The notes under the pieces are model-generated. The model made no database searches and had not been told where the DNA came from. It saw only the letters and a program-made list of their open reading frames with translations. Below, piece after piece: positions 8,938 to 18,690 of a stretch of 64,000 nucleotides of DNA. Positions within the stretch are counted from its first letter, which is position 1. Each line of letters begins with the position of its first letter. Source of the DNA: Parasalinivibrio latis (GTDB taxonomy: Bacteria > Pseudomonadota > Gammaproteobacteria > Enterobacterales > Vibrionaceae); NCBI RefSeq assembly GCF_036825535.1, contig NZ_CP098812.1, positions 2,604,001 through 2,668,000 on the forward strand. The letters run 5' to 3'. The translations under genes and the position numbers were made by a program.

Positions 8938-11601
8938 CTACAAGCTCACGGCGCGTCCGGCTCGTTTACCGTCAGCACTCAGTGCACGAACGGTTACTTT
9001 CCCGTTCACGGAAGGCTTATCCGCTGCGTTGTAAGTCATCCAGGTTTTACCGTCGTCCAGCGAATACTGAAGTGCCAGACCCGGGAAGCTGATATTCATT
9101 TCCAGCTTACCGTCTACCACCTTCGCACCCGGAACCGGAACGCGGTACTGGATACCGGCTGCATCCAGTTTTGCAAGCTCACGGTGACCCAGTACATTGG
9201 CAAAACGGGTCCAGTCTGTGTTCAGTGACTGCTTGTTCACCAAGTTGGTATCAAGACGGTACTCTACACCTGGCTTATAGTCATTTTCCCATTCTGCCTT
9301 GTGCCATGCACGTTCTGCAGCAGCGAGAACACGAGGGAATACCATGTATTCGTACTGGTCATCCGTGCGTACAGTCTCACTCCAAAGTTGCGCAGACAGA
9401 CCATGGAAGCCCTTGTATTCAGCTGTACCCGCACCAGCAAAGCCATTTCCGTCACGATCTACAGAAGTCTCAGCATTCTGAGGCAGGTTTTCCGGTGCAA
9501 AGCCAAACATCTTGCGGGTATCAGTGGCACGGGTAGCCCAGTAGTAACCACGCTCTGCCGGATCGACTTCATAAGGCATGTCCATGTACACATAATCCGG
9601 GTTGGAAATGATCATGTCATAACCTTTAGCTGCCCAGTCATATGCGGAAGACACGCCACCCCAGTACAGCACATCCCAGAAGTTCACGCGGGTTTTATCA
9701 GTCGCAAAAGAGGAAGCATCCTTTGAGTGTTTCAGGCCATCCTGCCATGCTTGGAAGTTTGGAATACCCTTCTTCGCCACAACTTCACTGACTTTTTCTG
9801 CAAAGTAACTTGGCAGGTGCGCTGCATCACTGACAGTGCCGTTGGCAATCAGGGTCTGGCACATTGGAGAACGAGCGAACGGCTTGTCCTGTTTTGAAAG
9901 ATCGATATCTCCCTTCCAGGCAACCTTGTCAGCACTGTTGATGTCCTGGAAACCGGCACCCAGCTTGATGTTCTTGGCTTCGTCACCACCAAAGTGCCAG
10001 GTCTCAAGCGGCATACCGGCTTCAGCATGCATAGCCGCCACTTCGCTGACAACCTTGTCCACGAAGTTCAGCGATGAACCCATGCAAGGGTTAATGAAGC
10101 TGTGCTTGTCGTAGAACTGTACGGTAGTGACATTAGACGTATCCTGGGGATCCATCAGGCGATACTGGTTGGCCTCATCCATCTTGCCTTCGGCTGCCAG
10201 GCGCTTGAATCGCGCTTCCATTGCAACAACCGCCGCACGGGAGTGAGCCGGCATATCAAGTTCTGGAATGACATCAATACCGCGAGCCTTGGCGTACTTC
10301 AGGATTTCCATGTAGTCATTACGGCTGAAGAAACCTGAACCGAAGTTGTTGCTGTCCGGACCTGAGCCCAACTGTGGCAGCAAGCACTCGGTTTCAGACA
10401 GGTCGTGGCATCGCTCAGCACCTACATCGGTCAGTTCTGGAAGGCCTGGAATTTCAAGGCGCCAACCCTCATCGTCAGAGAGGTGGAGGTGAAGCTTGTT
10501 CAGTTTATAAGCTGCCATCTGGTCAAGGGTACGCAGCATCGCTTCCTTAGAATGGAAATTACGCGCAACATCGACCATCACACCCCGGTATTCAAAGCGA
10601 GGGGCATCTGAAACAGTGATTTCCGGAATCGTTTTTTCACCGTTTTGTGGAACCAATGACAACAGGGATTGTACGCCGTAGAAGGCACCATCCATGTCAT
10701 AACCTGTTACCGTCGCACCTTTTTGAGTGACTTTCAGCTTGTAAGCACCGGATACCTTGTGCTCCCCTTTGAATGCCTCAGGGTTCAGAGCTAACTCAAC
10801 AGGGTATTGGCCGGACGTGTTTACACCCAACTCATTTGCACGAGTTTTCAGTGCATCCAGCATCGGGGTGGTCATGGCGTCGTTAGTGAAGTGGATACCC
10901 TTATCCAGATTGATTTCGCCCTTACCAACGATGGTTTTCACTGGCGTTGGGACAATGGCACTTTCAATAACGCTGTCACTCAAAACCGCAACGTCACTGT
11001 TTTTGTCAAAACGGCTTTGGGCAGTTGCGAGGATATTGTTGTCACCCGGTACACGCTTCCACTGCTCGCCGGCAATGTCAGCGACATAAGAATCGGTGTT
11101 TTCAGTATCCAAAGATTGGATGGTACGCGGCTCAGACTCACCGGCAATCACATAAGCACGAGGCATGAAGTCTGTCTTGAACAGCGTCCAGTATTCACCC
11201 ACCAGCGGAACAGTGACTTTTTCACCAGCCTGGAAACCATCGAATTTATCCGTTGGTTCCAGCTTGTGCAGGTCACCGGTAATACGGGTCACCTTGAACT
11301 GGTCGTTTTTCACATCCAGGATGAGACGGATGCTGTGGAAGTAGATTGCCCAGTCTTTGCTGTCAATCTCGTCACCCTGGTTGGTCAGTTCTAGGTTTAC
11401 CACGTTGCAGGATGCCCATTCGGCCTCCATACTCTGGCAGTTCATTCCCTCATTAGCACCGTGGTTGGTTACCACGTCGAAGTTAACATCAATATTTTGT
11501 GCGATTTGGTTAGCGATATCTTGGTCAATAGCTGGATTGGAAGCGCAGCCAGCCATTGCGAATGCCACACAGGAGGCAATCACACTTTTTTTGATTGTCA
11601 T
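8938..11601 (-). CDS. chb: Lipoprotein chitobiase / beta-N-acetylhexosaminidase (GH20)
   Basis: This 887-residue enzyme removes GlcNAc from the non-reducing ends of chitooligosaccharides. A lipobox MAGC (Cys19) follows a short signal peptide, so it is membrane-anchored, as described for Vibrio chitobiase. In order it has an N-terminal CHB_HEX carbohydrate-binding-like domain (about 30-170), a GH20b domain, the TIM barrel (from about EYRGVMVDVARNFHS) with the catalytic Asp540-Glu541 in HFGGDEAKN, and a C-terminal Ig-like domain. ATG 11601 is chosen because GGAG lies upstream and the signal peptide starts there. It sits next to nagE and nagBAC, so external chitobiose hydrolysis, GlcNAc import and catabolism are encoded together. 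Confidence 0.95.
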   Translation of the reverse strand: MTIKKSVIASCVAFAMAGCASNPAIDQDIANQIAQNIDVNFDVVTNHGANEGMNCQSMEAEWASCNVVNLELTNQGDEIDSKDWAIYFHSIRLILDVKNDQFKVTRITGDLHKLEPTDKFDGFQAGEKVTVPLVGEYWTLFKTDFMPRAYVIAGESEPRTIQSLDTENTDSYVADIAGEQWKRVPGDNNILATAQSRFDKNSDVAVLSDSVIESAIVPTPVKTIVGKGEINLDKGIHFTNDAMTTPMLDALKTRANELGVNTSGQYPVELALNPEAFKGEHKVSGAYKLKVTQKGATVTGYDMDGAFYGVQSLLSLVPQNGEKTIPEITVSDAPRFEYRGVMVDVARNFHSKEAMLRTLDQMAAYKLNKLHLHLSDDEGWRLEIPGLPELTDVGAERCHDLSETECLLPQLGSGPDSNNFGSGFFSRNDYMEILKYAKARGIDVIPELDMPAHSRAAVVAMEARFKRLAAEGKMDEANQYRLMDPQDTSNVTTVQFYDKHSFINPCMGSSLNFVDKVVSEVAAMHAEAGMPLETWHFGGDEAKNIKLGAGFQDINSADKVAWKGDIDLSKQDKPFARSPMCQTLIANGTVSDAAHLPSYFAEKVSEVVAKKGIPNFQAWQDGLKHSKDASSFATDKTRVNFWDVLYWGGVSSAYDWAAKGYDMIISNPDYVYMDMPYEVDPAERGYYWATRATDTRKMFGFAPENLPQNAETSVDRDGNGFAGAGTAEYKGFHGLSAQLWSETVRTDDQYEYMVFPRVLAAAERAWHKAEWENDYKPGVEYRLDTNLVNKQSLNTDWTRFANVLGHRELAKLDAAGIQYRVPVPGAKVVDGKLEMNISFPGLALQYSLDDGKTWMTYNAADKPSVNGKVTVRALSADGKRAGRAVSL

Positions 11602-11653
11602 TTTGGTTTTCTCCGGATGCCCCGGCCGGGGCGACAAGCTAGATAGGACTTCT

Positions 11654-11684
11654 TAAAAGACCGGCCTCAAACGAGGCCGGTAAT
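11654..11684 (-). terminator. Terminator after nagE
   Basis: The stem ACCGGCCTC / GAGGCCGGT with a short loop lies just past nagE. On the minus strand it is followed by TCTTTT, a modest T-run. Confidence 0.65.
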
Positions 11685-11711
11685 AATTAAAGATGAAGAT
11701 AGTTTTAGAAC

Positions 11712-13208
11712 TTATGGAAGTTGTACATCTTTCAGGTCATCAGACGCTGAGATATTCTTCATTTCACCGGCGATGATTTCAGCCAGAGGGCCAAGAATCA
11801 CCTGCAGGTTGTTTTCACCAAGCTTAACAACACCAGCTGCACCCAGCGCTTTCAGTTGCGCTTCATCTACGATGCCGCGGTCTTTCACTGACAGGCGCAG
11901 ACGGGTGATACATGCGTCGATGCTGTTCAGGTTATCGTGGCCACCCAGAGCTTTCAGGTACTGGCGAGCCAGTTCTTTACGATTACCTTCTTTAGCAGGA
12001 GCAACAGTGCGCATTTCTTCGTCTTCACGGCCAGGCGTTTTCAGGTTCAGAGCCTTGATAACGACAGTGAAGGCTACGTAGTAAACTACGAAGAACACCA
12101 GACCCAGAGCAATCAGCATGTACCACTGGTTGGCAACAGGGTTCTGAGAAGACAGTACCATATCCACCAGACCGGCAGAGAAGCCGAAGCCAGCAGTCCA
12201 CTGCATAGCAGATGCGATGAACAGTGACACACCAGTCAGGAATGCGTGCAGTACATACAGTACTGGTGCAACGAACATGAATGAGAACTCAAGAGGCTCG
12301 GTTACGCCGGTGAAGAAAGAAGCGAAACCAGCAGCAATCATGATAGAAGCAACTTTTGCTTTGTTCTCAGGCTTGGCAGCGTGGTAGATAGCCAGAGCAG
12401 CACCAGGCAGACCGAACATCATTACTGGGAAGAAGCCACCCATGTACATGCCGGTAACACCCTTGATAGCTTCACCAGACTCAAGGCCTTGTGCGCCCAT
12501 CCAGAAGCGGCCCAGGTCGTTGATACCTGCCAGGTCGAACCAGAATACGGCGTTCAGTGCGTGGTGCAGACCAACAGGGATCAGCAGACGGTTGAAGAAG
12601 CCGTAGATACCTGCACCGATAGAGCCGGCACCAGTGATTGCTTCACCGAAGTGTACCAGGCCGCCGAAGATAACAGGCCATACGTACATCAGTACAAAAG
12701 AGATAGCGATTGAAGTCGTAGCTACCAGGATAGGAACCAGGCGCTTACCGCTGAAGAATGCCAGTGCTTTTGGCAGTTCAACAGTGCTGAAGCGGTTGTA
12801 GATTTCTGCAGTAACAATACCAATCAGAATACCAATAAACTGGTTGCCAATCTTAGCAAAAGCGAGTTTGGTAGTAGGATCGTCTAGAGATACCAGGCCG
12901 ATTTGCTCTACAGCACCTGGGCTACACAGGGTTGTGATAACCATGTAACCAACGAAGCCAGCCAGAGCAGCAGCACCGTCGTTATCTTTTGACATACCGT
13001 AAGCAACACCAATTGCAAACAGTACAGACATGTTGTCAATAATTGCTGCACCAGATTTGATCAGGAATGCAGCCAGTGCGCTGTTACCACCCCAACCAGT
13101 TGGATCCAGCCAATAGCCTACGCCCATCAAAATTGCCGCTGCAGGCATTACTGCAATTGGCACCATCAGCGCACGGCCGACTCTTTGGAAATAACCTAAA
13201 ACGTTCAC
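11712..13208 (-). CDS. nagE: N-acetylglucosamine PTS permease, EIICB
   Basis: NagE imports and phosphorylates GlcNAc. The 498 residues comprise an EIIC membrane domain (about 1-370, many hydrophobic segments) and an EIIB domain near 415-490, with the phosphorylated cysteine in DACITRLRLSVKD. The EIIA domain of the 648-residue E. coli NagE is absent, so the phosphate donor must be a separate EIIA such as Crr; this is inference. It starts at GTG 13208, with AGGGGG upstream. It is divergent from nagBAC, sharing a 259-bp control region with NagC and CRP sites. Confidence 0.95.
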   Translation of the reverse strand: MNVLGYFQRVGRALMVPIAVMPAAAILMGVGYWLDPTGWGGNSALAAFLIKSGAAIIDNMSVLFAIGVAYGMSKDNDGAAALAGFVGYMVITTLCSPGAVEQIGLVSLDDPTTKLAFAKIGNQFIGILIGIVTAEIYNRFSTVELPKALAFFSGKRLVPILVATTSIAISFVLMYVWPVIFGGLVHFGEAITGAGSIGAGIYGFFNRLLIPVGLHHALNAVFWFDLAGINDLGRFWMGAQGLESGEAIKGVTGMYMGGFFPVMMFGLPGAALAIYHAAKPENKAKVASIMIAAGFASFFTGVTEPLEFSFMFVAPVLYVLHAFLTGVSLFIASAMQWTAGFGFSAGLVDMVLSSQNPVANQWYMLIALGLVFFVVYYVAFTVVIKALNLKTPGREDEEMRTVAPAKEGNRKELARQYLKALGGHDNLNSIDACITRLRLSVKDRGIVDEAQLKALGAAGVVKLGENNLQVILGPLAEIIAGEMKNISASDDLKDVQLP

Positions 13209-13294
13209 CTTAGTTCCCCCTATGGATGTCCGTTATGTACTAGACTTAAGCGACTTATTTCGCTATCCGATGTTTGTCACTGGCAGTTTATGAC

Positions 13295-13319
13295 ATTAAT
13301 TTTGCCCCGCAAATTAAAA
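13295..13319. promoter_or_regulatory. Probable NagC operator, nagE side
   Basis: A near-palindrome, TTAATTTTGCCCCGCAAATT, centred at 13307 has AT-rich arms around a GC core, the form of NagC/Mlc sites. It lies upstream of nagE in the nagE-nagB spacer. Assigned by pattern only. Confidence 0.6.
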
Positions 13320-13329
13320 CCTCACTGTT

Positions 13330-13345
13330 TGTGACTTTTATCACT
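13330..13345. promoter_or_regulatory. CRP-cAMP binding site between nagE and nagB
   Basis: TGTGA-N6-TCACT matches the CRP consensus at nine of ten conserved positions. It lies between the two NagC-type operators, the same layout as the E. coli nagE-nagB control region. Confidence 0.75.
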
Positions 13346-13388
13346 AGTCAGGATAAAAAAGACCGATTTTTGCTGACGGGATCATAAA

Positions 13389-13412
13389 ACTTATTTTATG
13401 ATTAAAATTAAG
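13389..13412. promoter_or_regulatory. Probable NagC operator, nagB side
   Basis: TTATTTTATGATTAAAATTA, centred near 13400.5, closely resembles the E. coli nagB NagC site. It overlaps the expected -35 region of nagB. Its centre is about 93.5 bp from the other operator, near nine helical turns, which would suit a repression loop. Confidence 0.7.
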
Positions 13413-13467
13413 ATCACTATGAGATACTATAGTGGCAGTTGATTATTGATGCTTAAGAGGTGTTACT

Positions 13468-14268
13468 GTGAGACTCATCCCTGTAAATACATCGCACGAA
13501 GTTGGTCTGTGGTCAGCACGATATATTGCTGATTCTATTAACAAATTCAACCCAACCGCTGATCGTCCATTCGTGCTCGGCCTACCTACCGGTGGCACCC
13601 CATTGAATACTTACAAACGCTTGATTGAGCTTTATAAACAAGGCGAAGTAAGCTTCAAGCACGTAGTAACCTTCAACATGGATGAGTATGTAGGCCTGCC
13701 AGCAGACCACCCAGAGTCTTATCGCAGCTTCATGTACAACAACTTCTTTAATCACATTGATATTCAAGAAGAAAACATCAACCTGCTTGACGGCAATGCA
13801 CCAGATGTAAATGAAGAGTGCCGCCGTTACGAAGACAAGATTCGTTCATACGGTAAAATTAATCTGTTCATGGGTGGTGTGGGCAATGACGGTCACATCG
13901 CATTTAACGAACCTGCGTCGTCCCTGTCTTCACGCACGCGCATCAAGACCCTGACCGAAGACACCCGCATCGCGAACTCCCGCTTCTTTGGCGGCGACAT
14001 TTCTCAGGTGCCAAGACACTCCCTGACCATTGGTGTGGGTACGCTGCTTGATTCGGCAGAGGTTATGATTCTGGTAACCGGCCATGCCAAGGCTCAGGCA
14101 CTTGAAGCAGCGGTAGAAGGTTCAGTAAACCACCTTTGGACTGTTTCAGCTCTGCAACTGCACCCTAAGGCTCTGATTGTTTGTGATGAACCATCAACCA
14201 TGGAGCTGAAAGTGAAGACTGTTAAGTACTTCAAAGAACTTGAAGCTGAGAACATCAAACACCTATAA
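13468..14268 (+). CDS. nagB: Glucosamine-6-phosphate deaminase
   Basis: NagB (266 residues, as in E. coli) converts glucosamine-6-phosphate to fructose-6-phosphate and ammonia. It has the [15 protein letters not shown] phosphate loop, the catalytic [10 protein letters not shown] (Asp and Glu), the [17 protein letters not shown] motif with the ring-opening His, and the [14 protein letters not shown] segment of the allosteric site. The start codon is GTG 13468, after AGAGGTG. It is the first gene of nagBAC. Confidence 0.98.
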   Translation: MRLIPVNTSHEVGLWSARYIADSINKFNPTADRPFVLGLPTGGTPLNTYKRLIELYKQGEVSFKHVVTFNMDEYVGLPADHPESYRSFMYNNFFNHIDIQEENINLLDGNAPDVNEECRRYEDKIRSYGKINLFMGGVGNDGHIAFNEPASSLSSRTRIKTLTEDTRIANSRFFGGDISQVPRHSLTIGVGTLLDSAEVMILVTGHAKAQALEAAVEGSVNHLWTVSALQLHPKALIVCDEPSTMELKVKTVKYFKELEAENIKHL

Positions 14269-14288
14269 CGAAATATAAGGATACTTCC

Positions 14289-15425
14289 ATGTACGCGCTG
14301 ACAAATTGCCGAATCTTTACCGGAAGCGACGTGCTGGATAATCACGCCGTCATCATCGACGGCGTCCATATCCAAGCAGTTTGCCCACAAGCAGAAATCC
14401 CAGCAGGCATCGAAATTGTCGACTTGCAGGGTGCTAACCTGAGCCCAGGTTTCATCGACGTGCAACTGAACGGTTGTGGCGGTGTGATGTTTAACGACGA
14501 AATCACCCCAGAAACACTGCACATCATGCACAATGCCAACCTGAAATCAGGTTGCACCAGCTTCCTGCCTACACTGATCACCAGTTCAGATGAAGACATG
14601 AAACAGGCGATCGCAGCAGTGCGTGAATACCAGGCTAAGTATGAAAACCATACTCTGGGTCTGCACCTGGAAGGCCCGTACCTGAACGTGGCCAAAAAAG
14701 GCATTCACAACATTGAGTACATCCGTCGTTCTGACGATGAGATGGTTAAGCACATTTGTGAAAACGCTGATGTAGTGACCAAAGTCACCCTGGCCCCTGA
14801 ACTGGCTCCGGAAGAGCACATTGCTCAACTGGCTGAAGCAGGTATCGTTGTTTCTGCCGGTCACACCAATGCAACCTATGTTGAAGCCCGTAAAGGCTTC
14901 GCTGCAGGTATTACCTTCGCTACTCACCTGTTCAATGCCATGACTCCAATCGCTGGCCGTGAACCGGGTATGGTAGGTGCAATTTATGACACACCTGAAG
15001 TGTATACCGGAGTTATTGCTGACGGTTTCCATGTGGACTATGCCAACATCCGTGTAGCTAAACGCATCAAGGGTGACAAGCTGATTCTTGTGACCGATGC
15101 GGCAGCTCCAGCAGGCGCTGACATGGATTACTTTATTTTTGTAGGCAAGAAAGTATATTACCGAGATGGTAAGTGTGTTGATGAAAACGGCACACTTGGC
15201 GGCTCTGCGCTTACAATGATTGAAGCTGTTCAAAACAGCGTTGAGCATGTTGGAATCGCTCTGGACGAAGTACTTCGAATGGCAACCCTGTATCCAGCCC
15301 GAGCAATTGGCATGGATCACAAGCTGGGTTCTGTTAAGAAAGGTTACGTGGCTAACCTGACCGTGTTCGATCGTGACTTTAACGTCCAGGCGACTGTTGT
15401 AAACGGTCAATATCAACAGAGCTAG
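14289..15425 (+). CDS. nagA: N-acetylglucosamine-6-phosphate deacetylase
   Basis: NagA (378 residues) removes acetate from GlcNAc-6-phosphate, the step before NagB. It is an amidohydrolase-fold metalloenzyme with [15 protein letters not shown], the metal-ligand Glu in HLEGPY, the metal His in [16 protein letters not shown], and the catalytic Asp in VTDAAAPAG. It lies 20 bp downstream of nagB, preceded by AAGGAT. Confidence 0.98.
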   Translation: MYALTNCRIFTGSDVLDNHAVIIDGVHIQAVCPQAEIPAGIEIVDLQGANLSPGFIDVQLNGCGGVMFNDEITPETLHIMHNANLKSGCTSFLPTLITSSDEDMKQAIAAVREYQAKYENHTLGLHLEGPYLNVAKKGIHNIEYIRRSDDEMVKHICENADVVTKVTLAPELAPEEHIAQLAEAGIVVSAGHTNATYVEARKGFAAGITFATHLFNAMTPIAGREPGMVGAIYDTPEVYTGVIADGFHVDYANIRVAKRIKGDKLILVTDAAAPAGADMDYFIFVGKKVYYRDGKCVDENGTLGGSALTMIEAVQNSVEHVGIALDEVLRMATLYPARAIGMDHKLGSVKKGYVANLTVFDRDFNVQATVVNGQYQQS

Positions 15426-15431
15426 GAACCT

Positions 15432-16646
15432 ATGACAGGCGGACAAATTGGTAATGTAGATCTCGTAAAACAACTCAACAGTGCGGCTGTATACCGCCTG
15501 ATTGATCAGCAGGGACCAATTTCCCGTATCCAGGTCGCCGATGTGAGTAACCTTGCACCGGCAAGTGTTACCAAGATTACCCGTCAGTTGCTTGAGCGAG
15601 GACTGATTAAGGAAGTCGCTCATCAGGCATCCACCGGTGGTCGCCGTGCTATCTCGCTGACAACCGAGTGTTCGCCATTTCACTCCATCGCGGTCCGTCT
15701 GGGCCGCGATGTTATCGAAATCAGCCTATTCGACCTTAGCAGTAAAGAGCTTGCGCGACAGTCTGAAGCATTCAGCTATGCCAGCGAAGCTGAGCTCATT
15801 GAAGGTCTAATGGCCCGAATTAATCAATTCCTCGCTGCCAACCAGTCTATTCTCAAAGAGCTCATCGCCATTGGTGTCACACTGCCAGGTCTCATCGACC
15901 CTGAAAACGGCATTGTGGATTACATGCCGAATATCCAGGTGGACAAAATGGAACTGGGTCAACTGGTTTCAGAGGAGTTCGGTGTGGCCTGTTTCTTGGG
16001 GAATGACACCCGGGCACAGGCTCTTGCAGAACATTATTTTGGGGTTAGTAAAAAATATCAGGATGCACTTTTAGTTAGCGTCCACAATGGTACCGGTGCT
16101 GGTATTATCGTGAACGGCCAGATTTTTCTGGGAAGCAACCGTAACGTCGGCGAAATCGGCCACGTCCAGATTGACCCACTTGGAGACAAATGCCAGTGCG
16201 GAAATTTCGGTTGCCTTGAAACAGTTGCCGCTAACTCTGCGATAATTGAAAACGTAAAAAAACTTCTCGCCCAGGGTTATAACAGCCCACTGGGTATGAA
16301 GGAAAATATCTCCGTTTACGATGTTTGTGATGCTGCTCTGCAGGGAGACGCTCTCGCTGAACAGGTACTGCTGAAAGTCGGTCACCATCTTGGTAAAGCC
16401 ATTGCAATGACTATCAACCTTTTCAACCCTCAGCAAATTATCATTTCAGGCGAGATCACCCGTGCAAGAGACATCGTCTTCCCGGCGATCCAAAGGTGCA
16501 TCGAAACCCAGTCACTGAAGAAATTCCATATCAACCTGCCGGTTGTTGCTGCAGAGCTTCAAGACACGCCTACCATTGGTGCATTCTCCCTGGTGAAAAG
16601 AGCGATGCTAAACGGCGTACTGCTACAGAAACTGCTTGAAGAATAA
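15432..16646 (+). CDS. nagC: ROK-family repressor NagC
   Basis: NagC (404 residues) represses the nag and chitin genes and is inactivated by GlcNAc-6-phosphate. The N-terminal winged HTH (about 15-75, ISRIQVADVSNLAPASVTKITRQL) is followed by the ROK sugar-kinase-like domain with GVTLPGLIDPENG, GTGAGIIVNGQ and the zinc motif CQCGNFGCLE. It starts 6 bp after nagA behind AGGA, so it is co-translated with the operon it controls. The two operators upstream of nagB are its probable targets. Confidence 0.96.
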   Translation: MTGGQIGNVDLVKQLNSAAVYRLIDQQGPISRIQVADVSNLAPASVTKITRQLLERGLIKEVAHQASTGGRRAISLTTECSPFHSIAVRLGRDVIEISLFDLSSKELARQSEAFSYASEAELIEGLMARINQFLAANQSILKELIAIGVTLPGLIDPENGIVDYMPNIQVDKMELGQLVSEEFGVACFLGNDTRAQALAEHYFGVSKKYQDALLVSVHNGTGAGIIVNGQIFLGSNRNVGEIGHVQIDPLGDKCQCGNFGCLETVAANSAIIENVKKLLAQGYNSPLGMKENISVYDVCDAALQGDALAEQVLLKVGHHLGKAIAMTINLFNPQQIIISGEITRARDIVFPAIQRCIETQSLKKFHINLPVVAAELQDTPTIGAFSLVKRAMLNGVLLQKLLEE

Positions 16647-16681
16647 ACCTTCCTGACAAGCAGCGAGAGACAGTCCCCAAC

Positions 16682-16715
16682 TTCGCTAAGAGATAGTTTT
16701 CGCTAAGAGATAGTT
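16682..16715 (+). repeat. Perfect 17-bp tandem duplication after nagC
   Basis: The unit TTCGCTAAGAGATAGTT occurs twice, back to back, between the nagC stop and a strong hairpin. Its role, if any, is unknown; it may be a slippage product. Confidence 0.9.
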
Positions 16716-16723
16716 ACAAAAAA

Positions 16724-16760
16724 GTTGCGGCGGCCGGATAAGGCCGCCGCTCTCGTTTGT
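16724..16760 (+). terminator. GC-rich hairpin, probable nagBAC terminator
   Basis: A perfect 9-bp stem, GCGGCGGCC / GGCCGCCGC with a 6-base loop (16727-16750), is followed by TCTCGTTTGT, a weak T-rich tail. Confidence 0.7.
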
Positions 16761-16848
16761 GATACACTCCTGTCGGCCTTACAAGACAAATTGTCAGAAT
16801 GGCCATCCTTCCTCAAAGACAAAAGAAACGATAGGACAATCGACACAT

Positions 16849-18447
16849 ATGGAATGGATATTTATCGTCGCCGCTTTCGCGTCCGGTTTTATTGCCCTTC
16901 GTTGCGGTTTACCCCCATTGGTTGGGTTCCTAGTCGCCGGTTTTGGTTTGCATTACGCTGGCTACCAATCCACGCCTACCCTAAACTTATTGGCGGATCT
17001 CGGGGTTACCTTGCTCCTTTTCACCATTGGGTTAAAGCTTGATATCAAAACCCTTCTGGCAAAGGAGATATGGGCAGGGGCAACCATCCATAACCTTCTG
17101 ACTACTGCTGCTTTTACACTGGCGCTGATCTTCTTTAAAGCCATCGGTATTGATGCCTTCGCCGGCTTTGATATCACCCAACTGACCCTTGTTGCTTTTG
17201 CCCTTTCTTTTTCAAGCACCGTTTTTGCAATCAAGGCCCTTCAGGAAAAAGGTGAGCTGGGCTCTACCTATGGCACCCTGGCAATCGGTGTCCTCATCAT
17301 GCAGGACATTTTTGCCGTCATCTTCCTCACCGTTTCAACGGGTAAAATCCCCGAAATTTATGCCCTGGCCCTTTTTGCACTGCCACTGCTCCGCCCAGCC
17401 TTGCACAAACTCCTTGATGGCGCCGGGCACGGCGAAATGTTGGTGCTCTACGCGGTATTCCTAGCGCTGATCTTTGGTGCGGGCCTATTTGGTTTTGTTG
17501 GTGTAAAAGCAGACCTGGGAGCCCTCATCGCCGGCATGTTAATGGCAGGACACCCCAAAGCATCGGAAATGGCCAAATCGCTTTTTAACCTGAAAGAGCT
17601 GTTCCTTATTTGCTTCTTTCTCAACATTGGCCTTGCCGAAGCACCTACGATGAACGGAGTGGTTATCGGCCTGCTTCTGATCCTGCTTCTCCCTATTAAA
17701 GGTGTGTTGTATTACGCCATATTCCACGGCTTCCGTTTCCGGGTCCGTACAGCACTTCTGGCAACGTTAACCCTGTTTAACTACAGCGAATTTGGCCTTA
17801 TTGTCGCCGGGCTGGCTTATTCCCTCGGGCTTTTGCCAGGCAGCATGCTGGTTGCGATGGCCGTTGTCGTATCACTCTCATTCCTGCTTGCTGCACCTCT
17901 CAACACTTTCAGCCAATCCCTTTACGGCACGCTCGGCGGCAAACTGAAAGAACATGCATCCAATCAGCTCAATCCGTCAGACCAGCTGATCTCACTTGGT
18001 GACGCACGAATCCTCATCCTTGGTATGGGGCGAATTGGCAGCGGTGCCTATGACGAACTCACTCACAGGCTGGATACACCGGTCTTGGGCATTGAGGCAA
18101 GAGAGGAATCTGTCAGCCGGCATAAAGATGAAGGTCGCAATGTCATCCATGGCGATGCGACAGATCCCGACTTCTGGGCACGACTAATGTCTCGCAAACA
18201 AATCGAAGTGGTATTGCTCGCGATGCCAAACAGTCAGGCGAACATTATTGCCATGGAGGAAATACGGGAGATGGGATTTGATGGCAAAGTTGCCGCGATC
18301 ACCCGTTACGCTGATGAGGTCGACCAATTGAAAGAACTCGGCGTAGATGAGGCGTTCAATATCTACAACGAAGCCGGAAGCGGTTTTGCCCAGCATGTAT
18401 GCGCCCGTATTTTGGAAAAGCCCCCTTCAAGCCAATCGGCAGCATGA
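16849..18447 (+). CDS. CPA2-type monovalent cation:H+ antiporter with TrkA-N domain (KefB/KefC-like)
   Basis: This 532-residue inner-membrane protein has about a dozen hydrophobic segments (1-375, Na+/H+ exchanger fold) followed by a cytosolic Rossmann TrkA-N domain. That domain has the nucleotide-binding motif ILGMGRIGSGAY and GDATDPDFW (about 415-515). It probably exchanges K+ or Na+ for H+ under nucleotide control, as KefB/KefC do. The ancillary quinone reductase gene kefF/kefG is not adjacent, so glutathione gating is not implied. ATG 16849 (MEWIFIV) begins the first membrane helix; longer readings upstream run through non-conserved sequence. Confidence 0.8.
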   Translation: MEWIFIVAAFASGFIALRCGLPPLVGFLVAGFGLHYAGYQSTPTLNLLADLGVTLLLFTIGLKLDIKTLLAKEIWAGATIHNLLTTAAFTLALIFFKAIGIDAFAGFDITQLTLVAFALSFSSTVFAIKALQEKGELGSTYGTLAIGVLIMQDIFAVIFLTVSTGKIPEIYALALFALPLLRPALHKLLDGAGHGEMLVLYAVFLALIFGAGLFGFVGVKADLGALIAGMLMAGHPKASEMAKSLFNLKELFLICFFLNIGLAEAPTMNGVVIGLLLILLLPIKGVLYYAIFHGFRFRVRTALLATLTLFNYSEFGLIVAGLAYSLGLLPGSMLVAMAVVVSLSFLLAAPLNTFSQSLYGTLGGKLKEHASNQLNPSDQLISLGDARILILGMGRIGSGAYDELTHRLDTPVLGIEAREESVSRHKDEGRNVIHGDATDPDFWARLMSRKQIEVVLLAMPNSQANIIAMEEIREMGFDGKVAAITRYADEVDQLKELGVDEAFNIYNEAGSGFAQHVCARILEKPPSSQSAA

Positions 18448-18690
18448 TTCAAATGAGGGAGACAATCCTCCCTCTTTTCTTCATCTCTCTTCTTCACAGC
18501 TCACTCAATTGTTCATTTTTCGCACTCGATATTTATTTCATTCACTAAAATGCGCTTATATCTGAATATTATTCACTTCAACCGCACTTTGTTTACTGTT
18601 TTTCCTGTTAGGGGTTGAGTTTTTTTGTCGAAATGGCAAATTGAAGAAAACGACAGGATGTAGTCGGAAAGTTACAGATGTGAGGAAGTT

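Noticed and set aside
14586..15683. 365-codon open frame opposite nagA and nagC
   Set aside because: It spans two well-supported genes in antisense and reads as low-likelihood protein; a shadow frame.
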